From: UBA8190 sp003453695
GTDB taxonomy: Bacteria; Actinomycetota; Acidimicrobiia; Acidimicrobiales; UBA8190
Assembly: GCA_036796975.1 (NCBI GenBank)
Contig: DAIRBY010000004.1
Location: 34,116 to 98,115 of the forward strand
DNA length: 64,000 nt
Reading direction: 5' to 3'
Shown here: positions 34,337-42,981 of the stretch, one piece after another
Layout: every line of letters starts with the position of its first letter
Numbering within the stretch: position 1 is the stretch's first letter
Notes under the pieces: model-generated
Database searches by the model: none
Seen by the model: only the letters and a program-made list of their open reading frames with translations
What the model was told of the DNA's origin: nothing
Program-made: the position numbers and the translations under genes

Positions 34337-35527
34337 GTGGCCGACGAACAGGAGCCGGCGTCGCCCGAGCTCAGGGTCTCAGACCGGGACCGGGACCTGG
34401 TCGTCGACCAGCTGCATCGCCACGTCACCGACGGAAGCCTCACCCTCGACGAATTCACCGAGCGGGTCGGCGCCGCCCTCGAGGCCCGGACCCGCGGCGA
34501 GCTGGAAGCCGTCACCTTCGACCTCGCCCCCACGCCGATGGCGTCGACGCGGCGCGCCCAGGCACGACGCTGGGTGGTCGCCGTGATGAGCGGGAGCCAG
34601 GCCAAGGGCCGCTGGCGGGTGGGATCCTCCGTCACCGCCGTGGCGGTGATGGGGGGATGCGAGCTCGACTTCCGCCGGGCTGAGATCGATGCGCCCGAGG
34701 TCCACGTGACGGCGGTGGCGGTCATGGGCGGCATCGACATCATCGTCCCCGAGGGCATCGCCGTGGAGCTGAGCGGTCTGCCGGTGATGGGCGGCAAGGA
34801 GCTGAAGCTGGCCGACGTCCCGTTCCTGCCCGGCTCCCCGCTCATCTCGGTGCGCGCCTTTCCCGTCATGGGCGGCGTCAGGGTCCGCTCCAAGCCCGAC
34901 CACGCCAAGCCACGCACAGAACGCCGGGACAAGCTCCCGGCCCGTTCCAAGAAGCCGAAGCTCGGCCGGGCAGATGAGCAGGCCGCGCCGGCCACAGGCG
35001 AGCTCCCGGCCTTCCCCGACGGGACCGTCACCATCATGTTCAGCGACATCGTCGGCTATTCGGCCATGACCGAGCGCCTGGGCGACCTGGCAGCCCACGA
35101 GGTGCTGCGCGCCCACAACGCCATCCTGCGCGAGGAGGTCGCCAACTGCGGGGGCCACGAGGTCAAGTCCCAGGGCGACGGCTTCATGGTCGCCTTCTCG
35201 AGCGCCACCAGAGGGCTGCGTTGCGCCGTCGCCATCCAGAAGGCCTTCGAGAAGTACAGCCTCGAGCACCCCGAGGAGCCGATCGTCGTCCACATCGGTC
35301 TGCACACCGGGGAGCCCGTGCGTGACGGTGCCGACCTGTTGGGGCGCAGCGTGATCACCGCCAGCCGGCTGAGCAGTGCGGCCGGTCCACGCGAGATCCT
35401 GGTGTCCTCGCTTCTCCACGAGCTCGCCGAGTCGACCGGGGAGTTCCGGTTCGGGACGCCCAGGCAGGCCGAACTCAAGGGCATGAGCATCCCGCTGACG
35501 GTGTACCCACTGGACTGGCAGGCCTGA
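34337..35527 (+). CDS. DUF1707 / LiaF-like / class III nucleotide cyclase fusion
   Basis: Three parts are visible. Residues about 10-60 form a DUF1707 domain (LRVSDRDRDLVVDQLHRHVT, LTLDEFTERVGAALEAR). Residues about 90-190 carry repeated VMGG strands (AVAVMGGCELDFRRAEI, AVAVMGGIDIIVPEG, FPVMGGVRVRS), the LiaF/cell-wall-antibiotic-response fold. From about 215 a class III cyclase follows, with metal aspartates in IMFSDIVGYS and QGDGFMVAFS and the Arg of TASRLSSAAG; the usual Asn near that Arg is Ile. No transmembrane segment is seen. GTG 34298 is an alternative start. It may make cAMP in response to envelope signals, which is inference. Confidence 0.85.
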   Translation: MADEQEPASPELRVSDRDRDLVVDQLHRHVTDGSLTLDEFTERVGAALEARTRGELEAVTFDLAPTPMASTRRAQARRWVVAVMSGSQAKGRWRVGSSVTAVAVMGGCELDFRRAEIDAPEVHVTAVAVMGGIDIIVPEGIAVELSGLPVMGGKELKLADVPFLPGSPLISVRAFPVMGGVRVRSKPDHAKPRTERRDKLPARSKKPKLGRADEQAAPATGELPAFPDGTVTIMFSDIVGYSAMTERLGDLAAHEVLRAHNAILREEVANCGGHEVKSQGDGFMVAFSSATRGLRCAVAIQKAFEKYSLEHPEEPIVVHIGLHTGEPVRDGADLLGRSVITASRLSSAAGPREILVSSLLHELAESTGEFRFGTPRQAELKGMSIPLTVYPLDWQA

Positions 35528-35549
35528 CAGGAAGGCCAGGCCAGGACGC

Positions 35550-36083
35550 TCAGCTCGGTGGTGCCGGTACGAGCGCCTCGTGCACCGTCGTGGTCGGGAA
35601 GGGCTCGAGCTCGGGAGCCGGGTCGGCGAGCAGCCGGGCCGCCTCTTTGGCGTCGGCCTCGGTGAGTGGCGCCGTGGAGCAGCAGAACTCGACCAGGATG
35701 CCGTTGGGGTCGACGGCGTAGATCGAGCGGCACCAGACGTGGTCGAGCTCGACCACGTCGATGCCGTGTTCCTGCCAGCGCCGGGTGTGGGCGGCGAGGG
35801 TGTCGAGGTCGGGGGCGTCGAAGGCGATGTGGTTCACCCAGTCGGGCAGGCCCAGGCCGGTCGAGATGGCGGTGGGGAACTCCGATCCGATGGTGTCGTC
35901 GTGGAGCTCCCACACGGCGAGCATCCCGTTGCCGCCGGTGTCGTAGAAGAGGTGCTTGGCCCAGCCGTCGTGCGGTGTGGGGGCGACCTGGACCTTGCGC
36001 AGCGTGAAGCCCATGGCCTCGCTGTAGAAGCGATGGGTGGCGGGCAGGTCCGAAGTGGCCACGGCAACGTGGTGGAACGCCAT
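35550..36083 (-). CDS. VOC (glyoxalase/bleomycin resistance) family protein
   Basis: This 177-residue protein has two beta-alpha-beta-beta-beta modules of the vicinal oxygen chelate fold: FHHVAVATSDLPATHRFYSE in the first and VNHIAFDAPDLDTLAAHTRR in the second, ending VDPNGILVEFCC. Likely metal ligands are His4 or His5, the His of VNHIAF and the Glu of LVEF. Members range from glyoxalases to extradiol dioxygenases and epimerases; the substrate cannot be told. Confidence 0.85.
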   Translation of the reverse strand: MAFHHVAVATSDLPATHRFYSEAMGFTLRKVQVAPTPHDGWAKHLFYDTGGNGMLAVWELHDDTIGSEFPTAISTGLGLPDWVNHIAFDAPDLDTLAAHTRRWQEHGIDVVELDHVWCRSIYAVDPNGILVEFCCSTAPLTEADAKEAARLLADPAPELEPFPTTTVHEALVPAPPS

Positions 36084-36158
36084 GCGCAGAGGCTACGTCC
36101 TGGTCATCGGCACCGCCCGGGATGTCGGGGCGAGCGCGGCTCAGTCCTCCCGGCCCGG

Positions 36159-37148
36159 TCAGCGCACGGCGTCGCTGCGCCTCCACTCGTCGGTGAGCTC
36201 GTCGAGACGGGCAACGAGCTCGGCGTCCAGGGGCTTGGACGCCGCCGCCAGCGCGTCGTCCAGCTGCTCGGGCCGGCTGGCCCCCACGATGGGGGCGGTC
36301 ACGGCCGGCTGGGCCAGCACCCATCCCAGGGCCAGCTGCACCATCGACACCCCGGCCTCCTCGGCCACAGGCCGCAGCGCATCGACGGTGTCGAACTCGC
36401 GGTCGTGCCAGTACCGGTCGCGGTACATGGCTCCGGCGTTGCCCAAGGTGAAGCGGCCCTCGGGTGCCTCGTGCCGGCGAGAGTGCTTGCCGGAGAGGAG
36501 CCCGCCTGCGATGGGGTTGTAGGGGATCACCCCGACCCCGGTCTCGAGGCACAGGGGGAACAGGTCGCGCTCGTTGGCCCGGAAGAGGAGGTTGTAGCGG
36601 GGCTGGACCGAGGTGATGGGCACGGTCCGCAAGAGCTCGGCCTTGCCGACGGCGAGCGCCAGCCGCCACGCCGCCCAGTTGGACACGCCGATGTAGCGGA
36701 CCTTGCCCGCCCGCACCACGGCGTCGAGCGCCCGCAGGGTCTCCTCGAGAGGGGTGGCGCGGTCGTCGAAGTGGAGCTGGTAGAGGTCGACGTAGTCGGT
36801 CTGGAGTCGTCGCAAGGAGCCGTCGACGGCGTCGAGGATGTGCTTGGCCGACATGCCCCCGTCCCAGTGGTGCGGCCCCATGGGCATGAAGCACTTCGTC
36901 GCCAGCACGACGTCCTGGCGCTTGCCGGCGAGCTGGCGGCCCAGGATCTCCTCGGTCCGGCCCACCGTGGACAGGTCGCCGCCGAGCGGATAGGCGTCGG
37001 CGGTGTCCAGGAAGTCGATGCCGCCGTCGAGCGCCTTGTCGAGGATCCGCCGGGACTGCTCCTCGTCGCACTGCAGTCCGAAGGTCATGGTGCCGAGGCA
37101 CAGCCTCGACACCGGCAAGCCGCTTCTGCCCAGTCGGACGTGCTCCAT
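36159..37148 (-). CDS. aldo/keto reductase
   Basis: This 329-residue NADPH-dependent oxidoreductase begins MEHVRLGRSGLPVSRLCLGT. The catalytic tetrad is visible: Asp and Tyr in FLDTADAYPLGG, Lys in VLATKCFMP and His in LYQLHFDD. The late motif PIVGASRPEQLDDAL binds the cofactor. It resembles the YajO/Tas-like group acting on diverse carbonyls. It lies 8 bp downstream of the next minus-strand gene and may share a transcript with it. Confidence 0.92.
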   Translation of the reverse strand: MEHVRLGRSGLPVSRLCLGTMTFGLQCDEEQSRRILDKALDGGIDFLDTADAYPLGGDLSTVGRTEEILGRQLAGKRQDVVLATKCFMPMGPHHWDGGMSAKHILDAVDGSLRRLQTDYVDLYQLHFDDRATPLEETLRALDAVVRAGKVRYIGVSNWAAWRLALAVGKAELLRTVPITSVQPRYNLLFRANERDLFPLCLETGVGVIPYNPIAGGLLSGKHSRRHEAPEGRFTLGNAGAMYRDRYWHDREFDTVDALRPVAEEAGVSMVQLALGWVLAQPAVTAPIVGASRPEQLDDALAAASKPLDAELVARLDELTDEWRRSDAVR

Positions 37149-37156
37149 CCGCCCGG

Positions 37157-37594
37157 CTACCGCCGGGGCGTCATGTCGAGGTCGGGCGGCGGCTGGTCGG
37201 GGATCCGCCAGCGGAGGAAGGCCTTGTCGTAGACCTCGTGGTAGGCGTTGGCGGCGTCGACCATGGCTGCGAAGGCGTCATCGAAGCCGTCCCAGTCCTC
37301 GGACTCGATGCACTTCTTTACCGCGGCCAATTCCTCGTTGACGAACTTGTCCATGTTCTCCTGGTACTTCGGGCGCAGGAAGGCGCCCTTCTCCATGAGG
37401 TTCACCGCTTCTTTCAACTGAAAGCGGGCCAGGGCCTGGTTCTTGGCCTTGCCGGCGTAGTAGCACTTCCAGATCCGCCCGCCCACGAGCGGCATGATCT
37501 CGGCCATCCCCGGCATGAGGTGTCCGAGCTCGCTCAGCTCGAAGGTCCCCTTGCCGGTGTCGATGGTGTGATCGTGGCCCGATTCCTCTGACAT
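37157..37594 (-). CDS. uncharacterised helical protein
   Basis: I do not recognise this 145-residue protein. It starts MSEESGHDHTIDTGKGTFEL and is almost entirely helical by pattern, with GRIWKCYYAGKAKNQALARF, LKEAVNLMEKGAFLRP and MDAANAYHEVYDKAF-like segments typical of a small helical bundle, and no transmembrane segment or catalytic motif. It precedes the aldo/keto reductase in the same direction and diverges from the prenyltransferase gene 81 bp away. Confidence 0.7.
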   Translation of the reverse strand: MSEESGHDHTIDTGKGTFELSELGHLMPGMAEIMPLVGGRIWKCYYAGKAKNQALARFQLKEAVNLMEKGAFLRPKYQENMDKFVNEELAAVKKCIESEDWDGFDDAFAAMVDAANAYHEVYDKAFLRWRIPDQPPPDLDMTPRR

Positions 37595-37675
37595 GGGCGT
37601 CAGTCTTACCACAGGGTCCCGGCGGCGCCCGGGGCGAAGTGGGGCGGCCCGGCAACCGTCGTTAGCATCGGTCCG

Positions 37676-38746
37676 GTGAGCGCCGTGCCGCCCCCACCGA
37701 CCTCGGACCAGGAGCGGTTCGCTCCCGCCCCGCCGGCGGCGGCCGCCCCCCGCCAAAGCCGGTTGTCGGCGTGGGTGGAGGTCCTGCGCACCACCAACCC
37801 CCCCACCGGACGGCCCCTCGACGCCGTGTCGCGGTGGTTGGTCCTGACCCGCGCCGCCGTCCTGCCCATGACGCTGGTGGCCGGGGCCATCGCCACCCTG
37901 CTGGCCGTGCACCGCCCGGGCTTTCGACCGGGCCTGCTGGTGCTGGCCTACCTGGGCATCGTCCTGGCGCACGTCTCCAACAACCTCATGAACGACCTCT
38001 TCGACGCGGAGGTCGGCACCGACACCGAGTCGTACCCGCGGGCGCTGTATGCGCCGCACCCGGTGTTGTCGGGGATGATCAGCCGCCGGCGCCTGGCCCG
38101 CGCCGCCCTCGTGGTCAACGTCGTCGACCTCTCCATTCTCATCGTGCTGGCCCTGTTCCGGGGGTGGCCCGTGGTGGGCTTCGCCCTGGGCGGCTTCGCC
38201 TTGAGCGTGGCCTACACGGCGCCTCCGTTGCGGCTCAAGAAGCGGGGACTGGGCGAGCCCGACGTCTTCGTGGTGTGGGGGCCGCTCATGGTGTGCGGTA
38301 CCTACTACGCCGCCGTGGGGCACCTGCCCTGGGAGATCTGGATCGCCTCCATTCCCTACGGGCTCCTGTGCACGGCCGTGCTCATGGGCAAGCACGTCGA
38401 CAAGGCGCCCTACGACGAGCCCCTCGGCGTACGCACCCTGCCGGTCATCGTGGGAGAGGGCCGGGCACGCGCCCTCACCCAGGCCATGATGGCCGCCTTC
38501 TACGTCGTGGTGGTGCTGTGCGTCATCGTCGGCGCCCTTCCCTGGCCGGCGCTGCTCTCGCTGCTGGCGGTGCAGAAGCTGGTGCCGGTGTGGCGGGCCT
38601 TCAGCCGGCCCAAGCCCGACGCCCCCCCCGAGGGATTTCCGGTGTGGCCCCTGTGGTTCGCCGCCGCCGCCTTCGTCCACACCCGGCGGGCCGGCTTCCT
38701 CCTCGTGCTCGGCCTCGTGATCGCGGCCGCCTTCGGCATCCACTGA
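37676..38746 (+). CDS. UbiA family prenyltransferase, MenA-like
   Basis: This 356-residue polytopic membrane enzyme transfers a polyprenyl chain to an aromatic acceptor, in the menaquinone pathway if it is MenA. The first Asp-rich motif is SNNLMNDLFDAEVGTD and the second is GKHVDKAPYDEPLGVRTLPV; seven to nine helices flank them. The N-terminal 40 residues are Pro/Ala-rich and cytoplasmic. A menaquinone role fits the MenG-like gene at 20444, but other UbiA acceptors are possible. A GTG start is used. Confidence 0.8.
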   Translation: MSAVPPPPTSDQERFAPAPPAAAAPRQSRLSAWVEVLRTTNPPTGRPLDAVSRWLVLTRAAVLPMTLVAGAIATLLAVHRPGFRPGLLVLAYLGIVLAHVSNNLMNDLFDAEVGTDTESYPRALYAPHPVLSGMISRRRLARAALVVNVVDLSILIVLALFRGWPVVGFALGGFALSVAYTAPPLRLKKRGLGEPDVFVVWGPLMVCGTYYAAVGHLPWEIWIASIPYGLLCTAVLMGKHVDKAPYDEPLGVRTLPVIVGEGRARALTQAMMAAFYVVVVLCVIVGALPWPALLSLLAVQKLVPVWRAFSRPKPDAPPEGFPVWPLWFAAAAFVHTRRAGFLLVLGLVIAAAFGIH

Positions 38747-39064
38747 CCCGCGGCGGGCCTCGGTCGGCTCCTCCGCCGGCCGCCTGACCCCCTCGCAGGG
38801 GCACCCGGCGGGGTGACCAGGAAAGCCCGGCTCAAGGCCCTTTTCCTACTCAGCGCGGTCAGACCGCCACAGTTTCGCGCTCACTGTGCCCAATGTGGCG
38901 ATAGTTGCACAACGGACGGACAAGACCGCAGGTCGCGGTTGTACCCTCACAACAAGTGGCAATATCGTTGGCCGGACGGGGGCGGGAAAGGGCGTCGTGG
39001 TCTTCGCAACGTGGCGAGAAGGAACTGCGTGTTCCCACCACGTCGCGGCGCGCCCGGTTCTCCG
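38747..39064. other. intergenic region before the GGDEF-EAL gene
   Basis: This 318-bp gap contains a CCCC/GGGG hairpin near 38789-38801 that might end the prenyltransferase transcript, and then an AT-richer stretch (38875-38970) that probably holds the promoter of the diguanylate cyclase gene. An open frame extends upstream from 39065 to 38813 but has no family resemblance and a different composition, so I treat it as noncoding. No RNA gene was recognised. Confidence 0.4.
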
Positions 39065-41839
39065 ATGCCCGCGGGGGCGGCGGTGAACCTTCCCTGGCGG
39101 CCGAAGGTCGTGGTGGGGCTGGCCGTGGGCACGGGGGCCGTCGCCTTCGCCGTGTCCCTGCGGACCCTGCTGCACAGCTTCTCGCCGAGCGCCATCACCC
39201 TCGCCACTCTGTGCCTGCTGGGGGTCCTCTGGGGCGCCACCTTCCTGTGGCCGCTGCGCATCTACCGAGGTGAAGAGACCGTCCTCATGCACCTCGACGA
39301 AGGGTTCTTCGTCGCCCTCATCCTGCTCGTCCCGTCCGCCGCCGTGGTGGTGTGCAGCACGGTGGCGGTCTTCTTGGCCATGGTCATCCGCCGGGTGCCC
39401 GCCCCCAAGCTGGGCTTCAACACCGGGATGATCGCCGCTTCGGTGTGGACCGGCGCCGCCGTGGCCGGCCTCGTCAACCACCCGCACGGCGCCATCACGC
39501 CGGCCGACATCGCCGCCGGCCTGGTGGGTGTCGTCGCCTTCTTCGCCGTGAACTACTTCGCCATGAGCCTCATCGGCCTGGCGCTGGGTCAGTCCTTCCG
39601 CACCGCAGTGGTGGAAGGGCTCGACATGAACCTGCTCATCACCGGCGGGTGCCTCACCCTGGCCATCCCCACGGCCCTCGTCATCTCCGCCTCACCGTGG
39701 GCGCTGGGGTTGGCGGTGCTGCCCCTCATCGTGCTGCGGCGGGTGGTGGCCGGACACTTCGAGGCCCGCCGCGACCGGGCCCGGCTGCTCGGCCTGTTCG
39801 AGTCCACCCTGGAGATCAACCGCTCCATGGGGGCCGAGGAGACCACCGAAGCCATCCTCACCTCGGCCCGCGGCCTGCTGCGGTGCTCCGACGCCACCCT
39901 GGCCGACCAGGAACACGCCGCCGGGGCGCTGCAGGCGCCTCTCGGAATCACCGACGAGCCCCTGGTGCTGGGTGTGTCGGGGCGGGGTGCCAGCGAGCCC
40001 TTCGACCGCGCCGACCAGGCCCTGCTCGACGCCCTGGCCGCCGTGGGCGCCACCGCCCTCACCAACGCCGCCCTCTACCAGGAGGGCCGCCTCCAGCGCG
40101 AGCGGCTGGCCGCCATCACCTCCAGCCTCGGTGAGGGCGTGTGCGCCGTCGACCGCTCCGGCCAGGTCACCTTCGTGAACCCGGCCGCGGTGGAGATGCT
40201 CGGGTGGAACGACACGCCCGAGCTGCGCGGACACGACTTGGAGGTCGGGCTCGACTTCGGCATCCGGGCGCCGAGCTTCATCCTGGCCCCGGCCATGCGG
40301 GCCATGGCCAAGGTCGACACGATCACCAACTACGACACCCGCTTCACCCGGGCCGACGGGTCGGCCTTCCACGTCACCTTCACCGTGTCGCCCATCATCG
40401 ACGACGGCACCGCCACCGGCGCCGTGCTCGTGTTCCGGGACATCACCGAGCGCAAGCAGTTCGAGGAGCAGCTGGCCCGCCACGCCTTCCACGACGCCCT
40501 CACGGGCCTGCCCAACCGGCGACTGTTCCTCGATCACCTCGACCACGCCCTGCGCCGCTCCCAGCGCAGCGACGAGCAGCACGCCGTGCTCTTCGCCGAC
40601 GTGGACCGCTTCAAGATCATCAACGACAGCCTCGGCCACCACTCCGGTGACCAGCTCCTCATCGCCATCGCCAACCGCCTGAAGACGGCGGTGCGACCCG
40701 GCGACATGCTGGCCCGCTTCGGTGGGGACGAGTTCACCTTGCTCCTCGAGGGCGTGGTAACCCCTGAGGACTCGGTCGCCTGTGCGCAGCGCATCCTCGA
40801 CCGCATGCACGAGCCGATCATCCTGCCCGACGGGCACGAGGTGGTGGCGACCGTGAGCATCGGGATCGCCCTCACCGACCCCAACAAGACACGCGACGAC
40901 GTCCTCCACGACGCCGATGTCGCCATGTACCAGGCCAAGGCCAAGGGCCGGGGCGGCAACTTCGAGGTCTTCGACGTGGAAGCCATGGGCACCCGCTCGG
41001 CGGAGCGCATCGACCTCGAGGCCGGGCTGCGCAAGGCGCTGCACCGCGACGAGCTCGTGGTGCACTTCCAACCCGTCGTCTCCATCGCCGACGGCAAGGT
41101 GGTCGGCGCCGAGGCCCTCGTGCGGTGGGCGCACCCCACCCGGGGGTTGCTGGCGCCCTCGCACTTCATCGGCCTGGCCGAGGACACCGGCCTCATCCTG
41201 CCCTTGGGCCGGGTGGTGCTGGAGCGGGCCTGTCAGCAGGCTCGGGAGTGGCGCGAGCGGTTCGACGTCCCCGTCGCCGTGGCCGTCAACCTGTCGGCCC
41301 GCCAGTTCCAGCAGAAGGGCCTGGTCGAGGAGATCGAGGACATCCTGGTGCGCACCAGTGTCGACCCGTCCCAGATCAGCCTCGAGATCACCGAGAGCTT
41401 GGCCATGGAGGACGCCGAGCGCACCATCCAGATCCTCACCCGCCTGAAGAAGCTGGGCGTCAAGGTGTCGATCGACGACTTCGGCACCGGGTACTCGGCC
41501 CTCGGCTACCTGGCCAACTTCCCCGTCGACCTCGTGAAGGTCGACCGCAGCTTCGTGGAGCGGGTGGAAGTGGACCCGGTCAAGTCGGCCATCGTCTCCG
41601 CTGTCGTCAACCTGTCCAAGGCCATCGGCATCACCACGGTCATCGAGGGTGTGGAGACCAAGGAGCAGCTCGAGCACCTGCGTGGCATCGGGGCCACCAT
41701 CGTGCAGGGCTACTACTTCGCCAAGCCGATGGCTCCCGAGGCGCTCACCGAGCTGCTGTCGCAGTCGATGTTCCTGGAAGGCGGCGCTCCGGCGAGGCCC
41801 CCGGTCAAGGCGAGAGCGGGACGGCGCCGCGTCGCCTGA
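39065..41839 (+). CDS. membrane-bound PAS-GGDEF-EAL cyclic-di-GMP protein
   Basis: This 924-residue protein has an N-terminal block of seven or eight transmembrane helices (residues 10-235, a MASE-like sensor), a GAF-like stretch (240-335), a PAS domain (about 345-465), a GGDEF domain and an EAL domain. The synthase motif is intact (ARFGGDEFTLLLEG) and preceded by the inhibitory RxxD site (RPGD, five residues before). The phosphodiesterase motif GAEALVRW and the downstream DDFGTGYSAL and VIEGVET are also intact. It could both make and degrade cyclic-di-GMP. ATG 39065 was chosen; GTG 39083 is an alternative. Confidence 0.92.
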   Translation: MPAGAAVNLPWRPKVVVGLAVGTGAVAFAVSLRTLLHSFSPSAITLATLCLLGVLWGATFLWPLRIYRGEETVLMHLDEGFFVALILLVPSAAVVVCSTVAVFLAMVIRRVPAPKLGFNTGMIAASVWTGAAVAGLVNHPHGAITPADIAAGLVGVVAFFAVNYFAMSLIGLALGQSFRTAVVEGLDMNLLITGGCLTLAIPTALVISASPWALGLAVLPLIVLRRVVAGHFEARRDRARLLGLFESTLEINRSMGAEETTEAILTSARGLLRCSDATLADQEHAAGALQAPLGITDEPLVLGVSGRGASEPFDRADQALLDALAAVGATALTNAALYQEGRLQRERLAAITSSLGEGVCAVDRSGQVTFVNPAAVEMLGWNDTPELRGHDLEVGLDFGIRAPSFILAPAMRAMAKVDTITNYDTRFTRADGSAFHVTFTVSPIIDDGTATGAVLVFRDITERKQFEEQLARHAFHDALTGLPNRRLFLDHLDHALRRSQRSDEQHAVLFADVDRFKIINDSLGHHSGDQLLIAIANRLKTAVRPGDMLARFGGDEFTLLLEGVVTPEDSVACAQRILDRMHEPIILPDGHEVVATVSIGIALTDPNKTRDDVLHDADVAMYQAKAKGRGGNFEVFDVEAMGTRSAERIDLEAGLRKALHRDELVVHFQPVVSIADGKVVGAEALVRWAHPTRGLLAPSHFIGLAEDTGLILPLGRVVLERACQQAREWRERFDVPVAVAVNLSARQFQQKGLVEEIEDILVRTSVDPSQISLEITESLAMEDAERTIQILTRLKKLGVKVSIDDFGTGYSALGYLANFPVDLVKVDRSFVERVEVDPVKSAIVSAVVNLSKAIGITTVIEGVETKEQLEHLRGIGATIVQGYYFAKPMAPEALTELLSQSMFLEGGAPARPPVKARAGRRRVA

Positions 41840-41903
41840 CCCGGCACTTCGAGGTCAGGGTCCGCCGCCAGCCGGGCCGGCGCCCGATCAGTTCGACTCA
41901 GGC

Positions 41904-42911
41904 TCAGTGCGTGTTCACCATGGCCCGCAGCGATTGCCGCAGCGATCCCATGGTGGCGAGCACGGCGGTCGGCTCGTAGCCGCAGTGCGCCATGCAGTTG
42001 GCACAGCGCGGGTCCCTGCCTCGTCCGTAGGCGTCCCAGTCGGTGGTCTCCACCAGCTCCTTGTAGCTGCGGGCGTAGCCGTCGGCCATGAGGTAGCAGG
42101 GGCGCTGCCATCCGAAGACGGAATAGCTGGGGATCCCCCACGCCGTGCACGAGTAGTCGACCTTCCCCTCGAGGAAGTCCAGGAAGAGCGGCGAGTGGTT
42201 GAGCCTCCACTGCTTGCGCTTGCCACCCCCGAAGGCGTCTCGGAAGAGTCGCTGCGTCTGCTGCACCCCGAGGAAGTGCTCCTGATCGGGCGCCTTCTCG
42301 TAGGCGTAGGCAGGTGACACCATCATGGCGTCGACGCCGAGGTCGTCGTTCAGGAAGTCGAGCACGTCCTGGACGGTCTTGGGCGAGTCGGTGGTGAAGA
42401 ACGTGGAGTTGGTCGTCACCCGGAAGCCCCGGCGCTTGGCCTCCTGGATCGCCTCCACCGCCGTGTCGAACACCCCTTCACGATCGACGGCGGCGTCGTG
42501 GCGCTCACGCAACCCGTCCACGTGCACGACCCACGAGAAGTAGCGAGACGGGGTGAACCTTTCCATCTTGCGCTTGAGCAGCACGGCGTTCGTGCACAGA
42601 TAGACGTAGACCCGCCGCGAGATCAGCTCCGAGACCATGCGGTCGATGTCGGGATGGAGCAGGGGCTCCCCACCGGCGATGGACACCATGGGTGTCCCGC
42701 ACTCCTCCACCGCCCCGAGCACGTCCTCGACCGACAGTCGCTGGCGCAGCACCTCCGTGGGGTACTGGATCTTGCCGCAGCCCGGGCAGGCGAGATTGCA
42801 GGCGAACAGCGGCTCGATCTCGACGATGAAGGGGAAGTATTTGTTCCCCTTGAGCTTCTGGCGCAGCAGGTGGGCACCGATGCGCATGTTCTGGCGGAGG
42901 GGGACGGGCAC
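41904..42911 (-). CDS. hpnH: adenosyl-hopene transferase HpnH (radical SAM)
   Basis: This 335-residue radical SAM enzyme joins a 5'-deoxyadenosyl group to diploptene, the first step in making C35 extended hopanoids. The cluster motif CNLACPGC is at residues 38-45, inside EPLFACNLACPGCGKIQYP, which closely matches HpnH. Other hallmarks are VSIAGGEPLLHPD, VYLCTNAVLL, SPAYAYEKAPDQEHFL and VFGWQRPCYLMADGY. GTG 42911 gives the family N-terminus (VPVPLRQNMRIGAHLLRQKL). It diverges from hpnB 70 bp away. Confidence 0.93.
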   Translation of the reverse strand: MPVPLRQNMRIGAHLLRQKLKGNKYFPFIVEIEPLFACNLACPGCGKIQYPTEVLRQRLSVEDVLGAVEECGTPMVSIAGGEPLLHPDIDRMVSELISRRVYVYLCTNAVLLKRKMERFTPSRYFSWVVHVDGLRERHDAAVDREGVFDTAVEAIQEAKRRGFRVTTNSTFFTTDSPKTVQDVLDFLNDDLGVDAMMVSPAYAYEKAPDQEHFLGVQQTQRLFRDAFGGGKRKQWRLNHSPLFLDFLEGKVDYSCTAWGIPSYSVFGWQRPCYLMADGYARSYKELVETTDWDAYGRGRDPRCANCMAHCGYEPTAVLATMGSLRQSLRAMVNTH

Positions 42912-42981
42912 GACGTCATTCTGCCCCCACCCCGAGGGGTCGTCACGCCGAGCGGCGACCCGCTCTGGCAAGCTGCAGCCG

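Noticed and set aside
38813..39064. N-terminal extension of the GGDEF-EAL protein
   Set aside because: The frame is open but its translation has no family resemblance and an unusual Cys/Trp/Arg composition, whereas a normal membrane sensor begins just after ATG 39065.
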